Notes: generated by a model not told the origin, from the letters alone. A DNA stretch of 64,000 bases from JAXMCI01 sp046349435 (GCA_046349435.1 JAXMCI010000004.1:124001-188000), one strand, 5' to 3'. Positions 1-9,529 are shown, counted from the first letter of the stretch. Translations and numbers: made by a program.

Positions 1-614
<614 letters not shown>

Positions 615-618
<4 letters not shown>

Positions 619-2786
619 GCGCGGCGGCGCTCGCCCGCCTCGCCGAGCGTGCCGGGCTGGCGCTCGGCTACCATGACGGCTTCGGCAAGTGGCGCGAGCC
701 CGCCGACGCCGACCTCGAGGCGCTGCTCGGCGCACTCGGCCTGGACCTCTCCGGCGGGCCGCAGGCGGCGCTCGCCGCGCTCGACGCCGCGGCACGGGGA
801 CGCGCCTTGCCGCCGGTGCTGGTGCTGCGCCGCGGCGCCGATGCCTGGCAGGTGCCCGTCGACCTGCCCCGGCCGGTGCCGGCGCGGCTCGCCTGGACGC
901 TGCATCGCGAGGACGGGGTCGTCGAGTCGGGCGAGGTCAGGACGGCCGCGCTGGTCCGCCTGCCGGCGCCGCGCGGGGCGCCGGGCCGGGCCGGCACCCG
1001 CCGCGCCCTGCCGCTCGCCGCCGACCTGCCGACCGGCTACCACCGGCTGTCGCTGCCGGCGCTCGGCGCCGAGACGCTGCTGGCGATCGCGCCGTCGCGC
1101 TGCCACCAGCCCGCGGCCTTCGCCGAAGGGCGCCGGCTCTGGGGCCTGTCGGTGCAGCTCTACGGGCTGCGCTCGCGGCGCAACTGGGGGATCGGCGACT
1201 TCACCGACCTCGCCCGGCTGGCGACGCTGGCCGGCCGCCACGGCGCCGCCTTCGTCGGGCTCAACCCGCTGCATGCCCGCTGCCCGTTCCGCCCGGAGGA
1301 CGGCAGCCCCTACGCGCCGAGCGACCGGCGCTTCCTCGACATCCTGTCGATCGACGTCGAGGCGCTGCCCGAGATCCGCGAGGACCGGCAGCTGCGCCGC
1401 CGGATCGCCGGCAAGCGCTTCCAGGCGCGGCTCGCCGCGCTGCGCGCCCCGCCGCTGGTCGACTATCCCGGGGTGGCGGCGGCGAAGCTGCCGCTGCTCG
1501 AGGCGGCCTGGGAGGTGTTCCGCATCCGCCATCTCGCGCGCAACACGGCGCGGGCCGACGAATATCGCCGCTTCGTCGCCGATGGCGGCGAGGCGCTGCG
1601 CCGCTTCGCCCTGTTCCTGGCGCTGCGCGAGGAGGTCCGCGCCCGCACCGGGGCGGTGCCCGGCTGGCGCGACTGGCCGGCCGAGCTGCAGGATCCGGCG
1701 AGCCCGGCCGTCGCCGCCTTCGCCGAGAGCCACGCGCCGCGCCTCGGGCTGCAGCTCTACCTGCAATGGCAGGCCGAGCTGCAGCTCGCCGCCGCCGCCG
1801 TGGCCGGGCAGGTCGCCGGCCTCGCGGTCGGGCTCTATCGCGACCTCGCGGTCGGCGCCGGCGCCGACGGCGCCGAGTGCTGGTCGGGCCGCGCGCTGCT
1901 GGCTGACGGGTCCAGCGTCGGCGCGCCGCCCGACGCCTACAACGCCGAGGGCCAGAACTGGGGCCTGCCGCCCTGGCGGCCCGGGGCGCTCGCCGCCGCC
2001 GGCTACGGCCCCTTCCTCGAGATGCTGCGGGCCAACATGCGCCACGCCGGTGCGCTGCGCATCGACCACGCGATGGCGCTGAAGCGGCTGTTCTGGATCC
2101 CCGCCGGCCGGCGCGGCGCGTCCGGCAGCTACGTCGCCTATCCCTTCGCGGATCTCGCCGCGCTGGTCGCGCTGGAGAGCGAGCGGCATCGCTGCCTGGT
2201 CATCGGCGAGGATCTCGGCTCGGTGCCCGAGGGCTTCCGCGAGACCCTCGCCGAGCTCGGCATCCTGTCCTATCGCGTGCTGTGGTTCGAGCGCGACGGC
2301 GGCGGCGGCTTCCTGCCGCCGGAGCGCTATCCCGCCCAGGCGATCGCCATCCCGACCACCCACGACCTGCCGACCCTGGCGGGCTTCTGGACCGGCCGCG
2401 ACATCGCCACCCGGACGGGGCTCGGCCTCTATCCCGACGACGCGATGCGCGGCGCGGCGGTCGCCGACCGGACGGCCGACCGCGCCCGGCTCGCCGCCGC
2501 GCTCGCCGCCGCCGACCTGCCGGCGCCCGATCCCGAGGCGGTCGGCGAGAAGGCGCCGCCGGGCCTGGCCGACGCCGTGCACGGCCTGATCGGCCGCACC
2601 GCCGCGGGCCTCGCCGCCGTCCAGCTCGACGACGTGCTGGGCGCCGTCGACGCCGTCAACCTGCCCGGCACCTTCCGCGAATACCCCAACTGGCGCCACA
2701 AGCTCGACACCGACCTCGAGGACCTCGAGGACGATCCGCGGCTGGCCTCGCTCGCCCGGGTGATGCACGAGGCGGGGCGGGGCTGA
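615..2786 (+). CDS. malQ: 4-alpha-glucanotransferase (amylomaltase)
   Basis: This 723-residue GH77 enzyme disproportionates maltodextrins by moving glucan segments between alpha-1,4 chains, making longer chains and glucose in the cytoplasm. Visible family landmarks are GSPYAPSDRRFLD near the front of the barrel, RIDHAM with the nucleophile Asp at about residue 484, IGEDLG with the acid/base Glu at about 532, and THDLPTLAGFW near residue 580. An N-terminal extension of roughly 170 residues precedes the barrel, as in many proteobacterial MalQ proteins. The GTG start at 615 overlaps the glgX stop (GTGA); the same frame is open further upstream, but that sequence is only a shadow of glgX. The glucose it releases could feed the glucokinase at 6.7 kb. 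Confidence 0.95.
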
Positions 2787-2793
2787 AGCGCGG

Positions 2794-4086
2794 CTACGCG
2801 GCGGCCCCTTGCGCCGCGCGGCCGGCGGCCAGCGCCGCGAGGTCGGCGACCAGGGTCGCGCCTTCGGCTTCCGCGGCGACGGCGTCGCCGAGCCGGCGCG
2901 CCCCGGTGGCGAAGGCCGGATCCTCGAGCAGGCGGCGCAGCGCCGCCCGGATCTCCTCGGCGGAGGCGGCGGCCGGCAGCATCAGCCCGGCGCCGCGCTC
3001 GGTGACGCGGACCGCGTTGTCGCCCTGGTCGCGGCCGTGCGGGATCACCAGCATCGGCCGGCGATGCATCAGCGCCGTCATTACGGTGCCGTGCCCGCCA
3101 TGGGTGACCACGACCGCGGCCTCGGGCAGCAGCCGCGTGTGCGGCGCGCTGCGCACGATGACGCTGTTGGCGGCCGGCGCGACCTCGTCGGGCCGGATCG
3201 CCCCGCCCAGCGTCACCAGCAGCCGCACCGGCAGCGCCGAGGCGGCGTCGATCACCCGCTGCAGCACGCCGGCGTGGTTCTGGAAGCTGGTCGAGAATCC
3301 CACCAGCACCAGCGGCCGTTCGTCGCCGTCCGGCCAGGGCGAGCGCCACGGCTCGGCCCAGGCCGGGTCGCCGACCAGCGGACCGGCATAGCGCATCGCC
3401 GGCCGCAGCCGGGCGCCGGGGAAGTCGAAGGCCCGTGCGGTGCCGAGCCAGTGCACGGCCGCGGCGTCGAGCTGGTCGGCGAGATGCGCGAGCGGCGGCA
3501 GGCCGAGCGCGGCCCGGGCGGCGTTGAGCGCCGGCAGGGCGGAATCGAAGACCGCCTCGATCTCGCGCCAGCGCCGCGCCTCGATCTCCCGCTCGGCATC
3601 GGTGCGGGCCGGCGCCAGGGCCGAGCCGAGCGGCGGGATGCCGGGCAGCGGGAAGAAGCTGATCATGGTGCCGAGCAGCGCCAGCCGCTGGCCGATCGCC
3701 TCGCAGCCGAGCATCGGGCCGAGCAGCATGTCGTGGCAGACGACGAGACCGGCCGGCTCGCGGCGGAGCTCCGCGACGACGTCCTGTGCGTAGGCGAGCG
3801 CGGTGCGCCCGAGATGCTCGGCCACGATCCGCAGCCCCTCCTCGACCGGCATGTCCCAGTCGGGCAGCTCGGTCTCGCGGCTCCGAGTGTCCTTGTGCGG
3901 AGCACGATCCCAGCTGACGAAGCGGGCGCCGGCGGCCTCCGCGTCGGGCCGGCTCGTTCCGTCGCTCATCACCCGCACATCATGCCCCGCCTCGACCAGC
4001 CGGCGGACGACCGGCATCACCGGCGAGACGTTGCCGCCGAGATCGGCCGTGGTGAACAGAAAGCTCAACCGTCGCTCTGCGCTCAT
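2794..4086 (-). CDS. Glycosyltransferase of the GT1/MGT (YjiC-like) family
   Basis: The 430-residue protein has the two-domain GT-B layout. Its N-terminus, SFLFTTADLGGNVSPVMPVVRRL, is the acceptor half, and THGGHGTVMTALMHRRPMLV at about 330-350 is the nucleotide-sugar binding motif of UDP-glycosyltransferases such as those acting on macrolides, flavonoids or sterols. The start chosen is ATG at 4086, which overlaps the TGA of the upstream TetR gene as ATGA; a longer open frame upstream lies inside the tetR coding region. Coupling to a TetR regulator suggests an inducible modification or resistance function, for example glycosylation of a toxic small molecule. The acceptor cannot be inferred from sequence. 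No signal peptide is visible. Confidence 0.85.
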   Translation of the reverse strand: MSAERRLSFLFTTADLGGNVSPVMPVVRRLVEAGHDVRVMSDGTSRPDAEAAGARFVSWDRAPHKDTRSRETELPDWDMPVEEGLRIVAEHLGRTALAYAQDVVAELRREPAGLVVCHDMLLGPMLGCEAIGQRLALLGTMISFFPLPGIPPLGSALAPARTDAEREIEARRWREIEAVFDSALPALNAARAALGLPPLAHLADQLDAAAVHWLGTARAFDFPGARLRPAMRYAGPLVGDPAWAEPWRSPWPDGDERPLVLVGFSTSFQNHAGVLQRVIDAASALPVRLLVTLGGAIRPDEVAPAANSVIVRSAPHTRLLPEAAVVVTHGGHGTVMTALMHRRPMLVIPHGRDQGDNAVRVTERGAGLMLPAAASAEEIRAALRRLLEDPAFATGARRLGDAVAAEAEGATLVADLAALAAGRAAQGAAA

Positions 4087-4717
4087 CGCTCTCCCCTCGC
4101 TCTCGCCGGCTCGCGCTCGGCATCCCCCAGAACGGCCCTGACCAGCTGGCCCATGACGATCTCCGTCTCGCTGCGCGAGCGGGCCAGGTCGCGCCGCAGC
4201 AGCTGCCACAGATAGAGGTCGGTCGCGGCGACCAGCGCATCGAGCGTACGCCGGCGGCGCGGCTCCGGCAGCCGGTCGAGCCAGGGCGCATAGGCGGCCG
4301 CCGTCGTCGCGCGATGCTCGCGGCGGCCGCGCTCGAGCAGCGGCTTCAGCGCGGGGTGCCGCGCCTCCTGCGCCAGGAGGCGCACGAAGCCGTCGCCCCA
4401 GTCCTCGTAGAGGTCGAGCACGCGGGCGACGGCCGCGGCGACGTCGCCGGGCGCCGACTCGCGCCGCCGGTTGGCCTGCGGGATGAAGCGGTCGGCGAAG
4501 GCCTGCAGCAGCCCTCCTTGCCGCCGAACCGCCGGATCACCGTGCGCACCGTCACCCCGGCCTGCCGCGCCACCTCTTCCAGCGTGATCTCGTCGAGCCA
4601 CCCGTCCCGCATGCGCGCCGCGAAGGCCTCGACGATGCGCTCGGCGGTGGCCTCGGCGGCCTCGGCCCGCGCGACCTGACGGTAAGGGCGCGGACGGGGC
4701 GGGCTGGGCATTTTCAT
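4083..4717 (-). pseudogene. TetR/AcrR family regulator, split by a frameshift near 4513
   Basis: Two adjacent frames together make one TetR protein of about 210 residues. The N-terminal frame gives the helix-turn-helix (ITLEEVARQAGVTVRTVIRRFGG, then KEG). The second frame continues with LLQAFADRFIPQANRRRESA and the ligand-binding helices, ending at 4083. One C appears to be missing where the codons for EG-LL should lie (GGGCTG instead of GGGCCTG), so this may be a sequencing undercall and not a real null allele. The gene overlaps the downstream glycosyltransferase by ATGA. A near-perfect inverted repeat covers the start codon region, consistent with autorepression. ATG at 4711 is an alternative start. 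Confidence 0.8.
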
Positions 4718-4740
4718 GTCACATGGGATGACACGAAAAT
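4710..4740. promoter_or_regulatory. Probable TetR operator (12-bp inverted repeat, 7-bp spacer)
   Basis: ATTTTCATGTCA (4710-4721) and TGACACGAAAAT (4729-4740) are inverted repeats matching at 11 of 12 positions. The site overlaps the predicted start of the tetR gene and faces the divergent methyltransferase gene at 4883. It is notably AT-richer than its surroundings. Size and position fit autoregulation by a TetR dimer. That this TetR binds here is inferred. Confidence 0.6.
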
Positions 4741-4882
4741 CGCGAGCCGGCAAGAGCCCTTCCGGGCCCCGGCTCCGCGCCTCGGTCGGGGCTCCGCCCC
4801 GTCGCGCTGGCGCACACCGATCGAAGCTGGCGCGCCGGCCGCCGGTCCGGCAGGCTGCGGCGGCAACGACGAGGACGGAACG

Positions 4883-5502
4883 ATGAGCGCCGAGGAGATC
4901 GAGAGCTGGAACAAGCGCTATTCCGATGTCGAGGGCTTCCTCTTCGGCGAGCGGCCGAACGCCTTTCTCGAACGCCAGCGTCCGCGGCTGCGCCCGGGCA
5001 TGCGGGCGCTCGCGGTTGCCGACGGGGAGGGCGCAACGGCGTCTGGCTGGCCGAGCAGGGCCTCTCGGTGCTGTCGGTCGACGGCTCCGCGGTGGCGCAG
5101 GAGCGCGCCCGGCGGCTCGCCGCCGCGCACGGCGTGCGGGTCGAGCTGGAGGAGGCCGACCTCGAGGGCTGGCACTGGCCCGAGGCCGCCTTCGACGTGG
5201 TCGTGGCGATCTTCATCCAGTTCGCCGGCCCGGCGCTGCGCGAGACGATCTTCGCCGGCATGCGCCGGGCGCTGCGGCCGGGGGGCCTGCTGCTGCTCGA
5301 GGGCTACCGCCCGGAGCAGATCGGCTACGGCACCGGCGGCCCGCGCACCCTTTCGCACCTCTACACCGAGCCGCTGCTGAGCGAGGCCTTCGCCGGCCTC
5401 GAGATCCTCGAGCTCTCGGCCTATGACGCGGTCATCGAGGAGGGCGAGCGCCATCGCGGCATGTCGGCGCTGATCGACCTCGTCGCCCGGCGGCCGGCCT
5501 GA
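4883..5502 (+). pseudogene. Class I SAM-dependent methyltransferase, split by a frameshift near 5031
   Basis: The start frame gives MSAEEIESWNKRYSDVEGFL, FGERPNAFL and RPGMRALAVADGEG, the opening of a small TehB/UbiE-like methyltransferase. The next frame gives LSVDGSAVAQERARRLAAAH, the acidic SAM-ribose loop region, then FDVVVAIFIQF and MRRALRPGGLLLLEGYRPEQ, the usual motifs IV to VI. Restoring one C at about 5031 (GGCCGC for GGCGC) joins them into a protein of about 206 residues with the expected motif I, DGEGRNGVWLAEQG. Either the base was lost in sequencing or the gene is broken. The gene lies divergent from tetR. The substrate is not predictable; relatives are sometimes called tellurite-resistance-like methyltransferases. 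Confidence 0.78.
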
Positions 5503-5614
5503 GGCGTGGCTTCGGCCCGCGACCGAACGTCGCCTGCGACGGTCGGTCCACCCGGGCGCCGGGGCGATCCCAATACCCTGCAGGCGTTGCCTTGGGGTTG
5601 CAGAGGGGAAAGCC

Positions 5615-5875
5615 ATGACCGCCGCCGATGCGGAACCCGCCTTCGAATGCCCGGAGCTGCTGGGCGCCATGGTGGTGGCGCTCGATGTCGATCTCGAGGC
5701 TCTTGCCGGCCCCTGGGGCGGCGTCATGGTCCGTCAGCTTGCGCGGCGCTGCGTCGGCTGCAGCGCGACGGTGGAATGCCGCCGCTGGCTCGGCGGCGCC
5801 GGTTCCGACCCGGCCGGCTACCGCTCCTTCTGCCCGAACGCCGGCCTGCTGGAGCGCCTCGGCGGATCTTCGTAA
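5615..5875 (+). CDS. Small Cys-rich protein, DUF6455 family
   Basis: This 86-residue protein has the cysteine pattern of the DUF6455 family: RRCVGCSATVECRRWL in the middle and YRSFCPNAGLLERL near the C-terminus. The family is common in Alphaproteobacteria; its function is unknown and the cysteines could bind a metal or an Fe-S cluster. There is no signal peptide or membrane segment. The purine-rich stretch GAGGGGAAAG just before ATG 5615 can serve as ribosome binding site. It is a single-gene unit converging on the toxin-antitoxin pair downstream. Confidence 0.75.
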   Translation: MTAADAEPAFECPELLGAMVVALDVDLEALAGPWGGVMVRQLARRCVGCSATVECRRWLGGAGSDPAGYRSFCPNAGLLERLGGSS

Positions 5876-5945
5876 GCCCCGCCAGGAGGGCCCCGACTGC
5901 GACTGCAGCCACGGCGACTGCAGCCGTAGTCGCCTCTGCGATGAC

Positions 5946-6368
5946 TCAGACGGCGGCCGTCCAGGGATCGATCACGGTGAGGCCGGCGGCCTTGAACGCG
6001 CTCGTGTCGCGGGACGCGACCGCGAAACCTTGCGCGGCGGCGATGGCCGCGATGTAGCCATCGGGCGTGGGGAAGCCGGTTCCGGCCGCCCGCGCCCTGA
6101 CGGCCAGCTCGGCATAGCGCCGCGCGGCGTCGGTATCGAACGACAGGATTCGGCTCGCGAGCAGCTCGAGCACCCCTTCCAGCGCGGCGGCGAGCTTGTC
6201 CCTGCGGCGGCCCTTGGGAAGCGCGCCGATGCCGAACATCAGCTCCGCGATCGAGACGCTGGACAGGTAGAGCGTCTCCGCCGTCTGTGCGTCGAGCCAC
6301 CTGCGGACCGCCGGCGCCGGCTCCGGCTTCATCGCCTCCGAAACGACATTGGTGTCGAGCAGGATCAT
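5946..6368 (-). CDS. FitB/VapC-type PIN-domain toxin
   Basis: This 140-residue PIN-domain ribonuclease starts MILLDTNVVSE, with the first catalytic Asp at residue 5. It then shows SSVSIAELMFGIG carrying the conserved Glu, and TPDGYIAAIAAAQGF plus ASRDTSAF with the C-terminal acidic residues. The pattern matches FitB/VapC toxins, Mg-dependent RNases that cleave tRNA or other RNAs and are neutralised by the partner antitoxin. The start overlaps the antitoxin stop by four bases (ATGA), the standard antitoxin-first order. All the expected acidic residues appear present, so the toxin is probably intact. The RNA target is unknown. Confidence 0.9.
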   Translation of the reverse strand: MILLDTNVVSEAMKPEPAPAVRRWLDAQTAETLYLSSVSIAELMFGIGALPKGRRRDKLAAALEGVLELLASRILSFDTDAARRYAELAVRARAAGTGFPTPDGYIAAIAAAQGFAVASRDTSAFKAAGLTVIDPWTAAV

Positions 6369-6619
6369 CCGAAACGCAGCGGCTCGGCGGGCTTGTTGTC
6401 GAGGCTGTGCTCCAGGGCTTCGACATCGGCGTTGGTGAGCCCGACCTTCCGGCTCATCTCCGCAAGCGCGGTGCCGAGACGCAGTCGGCCTTCCGGCTGC
6501 ACGGCGGCGTCCAGGATGGCGCGAATCTCTGCTTCCGTGCTGCGATTGTGCTGTGCCGCACGAACCCTCAAGGCGCGATGCGTCGCATCGGAGAGATTGC
6601 GAATGGTGACAGCCGCCAT
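6365..6619 (-). CDS. FitA-type ribbon-helix-helix antitoxin
   Basis: This 84-residue protein begins MAAVTIRNLSDATHRALRVR, the beta strand and first helix of a FitA/Arc-type ribbon-helix-helix, followed by NRSTEAEIRAILDAAV, the second helix. The tail MSRKVGLTNADVEALEHSLD would wrap the toxin. FitA-type antitoxins bind their PIN toxin and repress the shared promoter as a complex. The downstream toxin gene overlaps by four bases. Candidate operator repeats lie 30-60 bases upstream. No good Shine-Dalgarno sequence is visible before the ATG, so initiation may be leaderless or weak. Confidence 0.88.
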   Translation of the reverse strand: MAAVTIRNLSDATHRALRVRAAQHNRSTEAEIRAILDAAVQPEGRLRLGTALAEMSRKVGLTNADVEALEHSLDNKPAEPLRFG

Positions 6620-6647
6620 GATGGCACAGACCCTAGAACGACAGCGT

Positions 6648-6682
6648 TGCCATCAATATGGAAAAATGCCATCAAACGTCAA
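6648..6682 (-). promoter_or_regulatory. Candidate promoter and operator of the fitAB-like pair
   Basis: Two direct repeats of TGCCATCAA occupy 6648-6656 and 6667-6675, 19 bases apart, about two helical turns, so one face of the DNA carries both. On the minus strand TTGACG (6682-6677) is followed after 18 bases by TATTGA (6658-6653), a plausible promoter interleaved with the repeats. A second candidate -10, TAGGGT at 6635-6630, would give a nearly leaderless transcript. Ribbon-helix-helix antitoxins usually bind such tandem sites; binding here is inferred. Confidence 0.45.
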
Positions 6683-6715
6683 GGCTGGCCGGCTCCATCC
6701 AGGAGACCGCGGCCG

Positions 6716-7675
6716 CTAGCCCTGCTCGAGCGCGCGGACCGCGCCCGGCAGCGCCGGCAGCTTGTCGAGGATCACCCAGGTCGGGATGCCGGCGACCATC
6801 GGGCGGATGCGGCCCTTATGCTCGAAGCGCTCGCGGAAGCGGCTGGGGCGCAGCACGTCCAGGATGCGCGGCGCGATGCCGCCGCCGACATAGACGCCGC
6901 CCTGGGCGCCCAGCGTCAGGGCAACGTCGCCGGCGAAGCTGCCGAGCGCGGCGCAGAACAGCTCCAGCGCCTCGCGCGCCGGCGGATCGTCGCCCGCGAG
7001 CGCGGCGCGGGTGATCTCGTCGGGCGCCGGCGCCGCGTGCGGCACGCCGTCGAGCTCGGCCAGCGCCTCGTAGAGGGCGGCGAGCCCCGGGCCGCTCAGC
7101 ACCCGCTCGGCCGAGACCCGTCCGTAGCGGCGCTGCAGCAGCCGCAGCACCTCGAGGTCGCGGCCGTCGAACGGCGCGAAGCCGGCATGGCCGCCTTCGC
7201 TGGCCAGCGCGATCCAGCGGTCGGGCCCGGCCGGGACCAGCCCGCCGACGCCGAGCCCGGTGCCGGGCCCCAGCACCGCCTTGGGCTTGCCCGGCAGCGC
7301 GCTGCCGCCGCCGATCTGGGCCAGCATCGCCGGCTCCAGGCTGGGCAGCGCCAGGGCCAGCGCCTCGAAGTCGTTGATCACCAGCAGCCGCGCCCAGCCG
7401 AACCGTGCGGCGAGCGCGGCGCGGTCGAGCCGCCAGCCGCGGTTGGTCAGCTGCAGCACCGCGCCGACCACCGGCCCCGCGATGGCGATGCAGGCGGCAC
7501 GCGGCCGCTCGCCGACCGTGTCCAGGTAGGCGGCGATGGCCGCCTCGAGCGCCGGGTAGTCGGCGTCGTGGTAGGCGATCACCCGGCGCGCCTTCGCCCC
7601 CGGGCCGTCGGCCAGCGCCAGACGGATGTTGGTGCCGCCGACATCGGCGACGAGCCAGGGGGTATCGTCGGCCAT
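6716..7675 (-). CDS. glk: Glucokinase
   Basis: This 319-residue protein phosphorylates glucose with ATP to glucose-6-phosphate. It carries the ROK/Glk phosphate-1 motif LVADVGGTNIRLAL at the N-terminus, the catalytic-region segment VINDFEALALALP, the nucleotide-binding GPGTGLGVGGLV, and SEGGHAGFAPFDGRDLEVL with the glucose-binding Glu and His typical of the bacterial Glk (non-ROK) group. Length matches E. coli Glk (about 320). It is the last gene of a minus-strand run (rfbA, FAH hydrolase, glk), separated from the FAH gene by 42 bases. It would process glucose freed by the glgX/malQ pathway at the start of the window. Confidence 0.92.
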   Translation of the reverse strand: MADDTPWLVADVGGTNIRLALADGPGAKARRVIAYHDADYPALEAAIAAYLDTVGERPRAACIAIAGPVVGAVLQLTNRGWRLDRAALAARFGWARLLVINDFEALALALPSLEPAMLAQIGGGSALPGKPKAVLGPGTGLGVGGLVPAGPDRWIALASEGGHAGFAPFDGRDLEVLRLLQRRYGRVSAERVLSGPGLAALYEALAELDGVPHAAPAPDEITRAALAGDDPPAREALELFCAALGSFAGDVALTLGAQGGVYVGGGIAPRILDVLRPSRFRERFEHKGRIRPMVAGIPTWVILDKLPALPGAVRALEQG

Positions 7676-7717
7676 CGGGGGCCCGGGTCCTTCTCCTTGC
7701 GCCGGCGTCCTTGCCGG

Positions 7718-8575
7718 CTAGCGGTTCGCCTCCTCCCAGGAGATGACGCGCTGCTGCTGCTCGCCCAGCCCGGCGATGCCGAGCCGGATCTGGTCGCCGG
7801 CCTTGAGGAAGCGCGGCGGCTTCTTGCCCATGCCGACGCCCGGCGGCGTGCCGGTGGTGATCACGTCGCCCGGCCGCAGCGTCATGAAGTGGCTGACGTA
7901 GCTGACGATGTGGTCGACCGCGAAGATCATCGTCCGGGTGTTGCCGGTCTGCTCGCGCTGGCCGTTGACGTCGAGCCACATGTCGAGCGCCTGCGGGTCG
8001 GGGATCTCGTCGCTGGTCACCAGCCAGGGGCCGAGCGGGCCGAAGCTGTCGCAGCCCTTGCCCTTGTCCCAGGTGCCGCCGCGCTCGAGCTGGTAGGCGC
8101 GCTCGGAGACGTCGTTGCAGACGGCGTAGCCGGCGACGTGGGCGAGCGCGTCGTGCACCGCGACGTAGCGCGCCGTGCTGCCGATGATCACCGCCAGCTC
8201 GACCTCCCAGTCGGTCTTGACCGAGCCGCGCGGGATGACCACCGGGTCGTTCGGGCCGGACAGCGAGGTGTCGGCCTTGAAGAAGACGATCGGCTCGGTC
8301 GGCGGTGTCGCGCCGGTCTCGGCGGCGTGGTCGGAGTAGTTGAGGCCGATGGCGATGAACTTGCCGAGGCGGGCGATCGGCGGGCCGAGGCGCGGGCTGC
8401 CCGGCACCTTGGGCAGGCTCTCGGGCTTCAGCGCCCTGAGCTTGGCCAGGCCGGCCGGCGACAGCGCCGCCGCGTCGAGGTCGGCGACGACGCCGGAGAG
8501 ATCGCGCAGGCTCCCGTCGGATGCCAGCAGCCCCGGCTTCTCCGCCCCGGCGGGCCCGTATCGCAGCAGCTTCAT
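7718..8575 (-). CDS. Fumarylacetoacetate hydrolase (FAH) family protein
   Basis: This 285-residue enzyme has an N-terminal FAH_N-like region (MKLLRYGPAGAEKPGLLASD) and the C-terminal FAH fold, with ALNYSDHAAETG-like sequence (IGLNYSDHAAETGATPPTEP), FFKADTSLSGPNDPV, and the metal-binding DWEVELAVIIG. It resembles ureidoglycolate lyase and 2,4-diketo-3-deoxy-L-fuconate hydrolase type members, which cleave C-C or C-N bonds in 2-oxo acids with Mg. ATG 8573-8575 was chosen because homology starts at MKLLRYG; a longer frame exists upstream. The substrate is open: sugar-acid or aromatic catabolism are both possible. Neighbours are rfbA upstream and glk downstream on the same strand. Confidence 0.85.
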   Translation of the reverse strand: MKLLRYGPAGAEKPGLLASDGSLRDLSGVVADLDAAALSPAGLAKLRALKPESLPKVPGSPRLGPPIARLGKFIAIGLNYSDHAAETGATPPTEPIVFFKADTSLSGPNDPVVIPRGSVKTDWEVELAVIIGSTARYVAVHDALAHVAGYAVCNDVSERAYQLERGGTWDKGKGCDSFGPLGPWLVTSDEIPDPQALDMWLDVNGQREQTGNTRTMIFAVDHIVSYVSHFMTLRPGDVITTGTPPGVGMGKKPPRFLKAGDQIRLGIAGLGEQQQRVISWEEANR

Positions 8576-8659
8576 GATGATGTCCTCGTCCGCCCCTGAT
8601 TGATGGCGGCCGACTATCGCAATCGCCCGGCCCAAGGGCAAACGGGAAAATCGGCCCGG

Positions 8660-9529
8660 CTATTCCTCCAGCAGGCCGCGCAGATAGGTGCCGTAGCCGC
8701 CGTTGCGCAGCCGGTCGGCGAGCCGCGCCAGCTGGGCCGCGTCGATCAGCCCGAGGCGCCAGGCGATCTCCTCCAGGCAGCCGATCTTCTGGCCCTGGCG
8801 CATCTCGATGGTCTGGACGAACTGGCCGACCTCGAGCAGCGACTCGTGGGTGCCGGCGTCGAACCAGGCGTAGCCGCGGCCGAGCCGCTCGACCGCGAGC
8901 CGGCCGGCCTCGAGATAGCGCCGGTTGAGGTCGGTGATCTCCAGCTCGCCGCGGGCCGAGGGCCGCACCCGCGCCGCCTCCTCGACCACCTCGGGGCCGT
9001 AGAAGTAGAGCCCGACCGCTGCCCAGTGCGAGCGCGGCTGGGACGGCTTCTCCTCGATGCTGAGCGGCCGGCCGGCGGCGTCGAGCTCGACCACGCCGTA
9101 GCGCTCGGGGTCGCGCACCCGGTAGGCGAAGATGGTGGCGCCCGGCCGCCGGTCGGCGGCGGCCAGCTGCCCGGTCAGGCCGTGGCCGAACAGGATGTTG
9201 TCGCCCAGCATCAGCGCGACGGGATCGCCGGCGATGAAGTCGCGGCCGATCAGGAAGGCCTCGGCCAGGCCGCGCGGCTCGGGCTGCACCGCGGTGGAGA
9301 GGCGGATGCCCCAGTCCTCGCCCGTTCCCAGCAGCCGGCGGAAGGCCGGCTCGTCCTCGGGCGTGGTGATCACCAGGATGTCGCGGATGCCGGCCAGCAT
9401 CAGCACCGACAGCGGATAGTAGATCATCGGCTTGTCGTAGACCGGCAGCAGCTGCTTGGAGATCGCCCGGGTCAGCGGATAGAGGCGGGTGCCGGTGCCC
9501 CCGGCCAGCACGATGCCCTTGCGCCCCAT
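8660..9529 (-). CDS. rfbA: Glucose-1-phosphate thymidylyltransferase
   Basis: This 289-residue enzyme catalyses dTTP + glucose-1-phosphate to dTDP-glucose, the first step to dTDP-L-rhamnose for surface polysaccharide. It has the nucleotidyltransferase signature KGIVLAGGTGTRLYPLTRAI at residues 4-23, KPMIYYPLSVLMLAGI, and LGDNILFGHGL with a catalytic metal-binding Asp. Length is normal for RfbA. The start is ATG 9529 (MGRKGIVLAGG). It sits about 13.6 kb from rfbDBC, the other three genes of the pathway, on the same strand. Confidence 0.95.
   Translation of the reverse strand: MGRKGIVLAGGTGTRLYPLTRAISKQLLPVYDKPMIYYPLSVLMLAGIRDILVITTPEDEPAFRRLLGTGEDWGIRLSTAVQPEPRGLAEAFLIGRDFIAGDPVALMLGDNILFGHGLTGQLAAADRRPGATIFAYRVRDPERYGVVELDAAGRPLSIEEKPSQPRSHWAAVGLYFYGPEVVEEAARVRPSARGELEITDLNRRYLEAGRLAVERLGRGYAWFDAGTHESLLEVGQFVQTIEMRQGQKIGCLEEIAWRLGLIDAAQLARLADRLRNGGYGTYLRGLLEE

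Noticed and set aside
2809..4215. 468-codon + strand frame opposite the glycosyltransferase
   Set aside because: Shadow of the glycosyltransferase; the minus strand shows the HGGHG-type motif and a coupled start.
4883..5502. Tellurite resistance function for the methyltransferase
   Set aside because: Only general class I methyltransferase motifs are visible; a specific resistance role cannot be read from sequence.
5880..5940. CTGCAG-containing dyads between DUF6455 and toxin genes as an operator
   Set aside because: Only short imperfect stems can be drawn, better explained as a weak 3' hairpin region between convergent genes.
6287..8599. 770-codon + strand frame over toxin, glucokinase and FAH genes
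   Set aside because: It runs antisense across three well-supported genes and has no recognisable domain.
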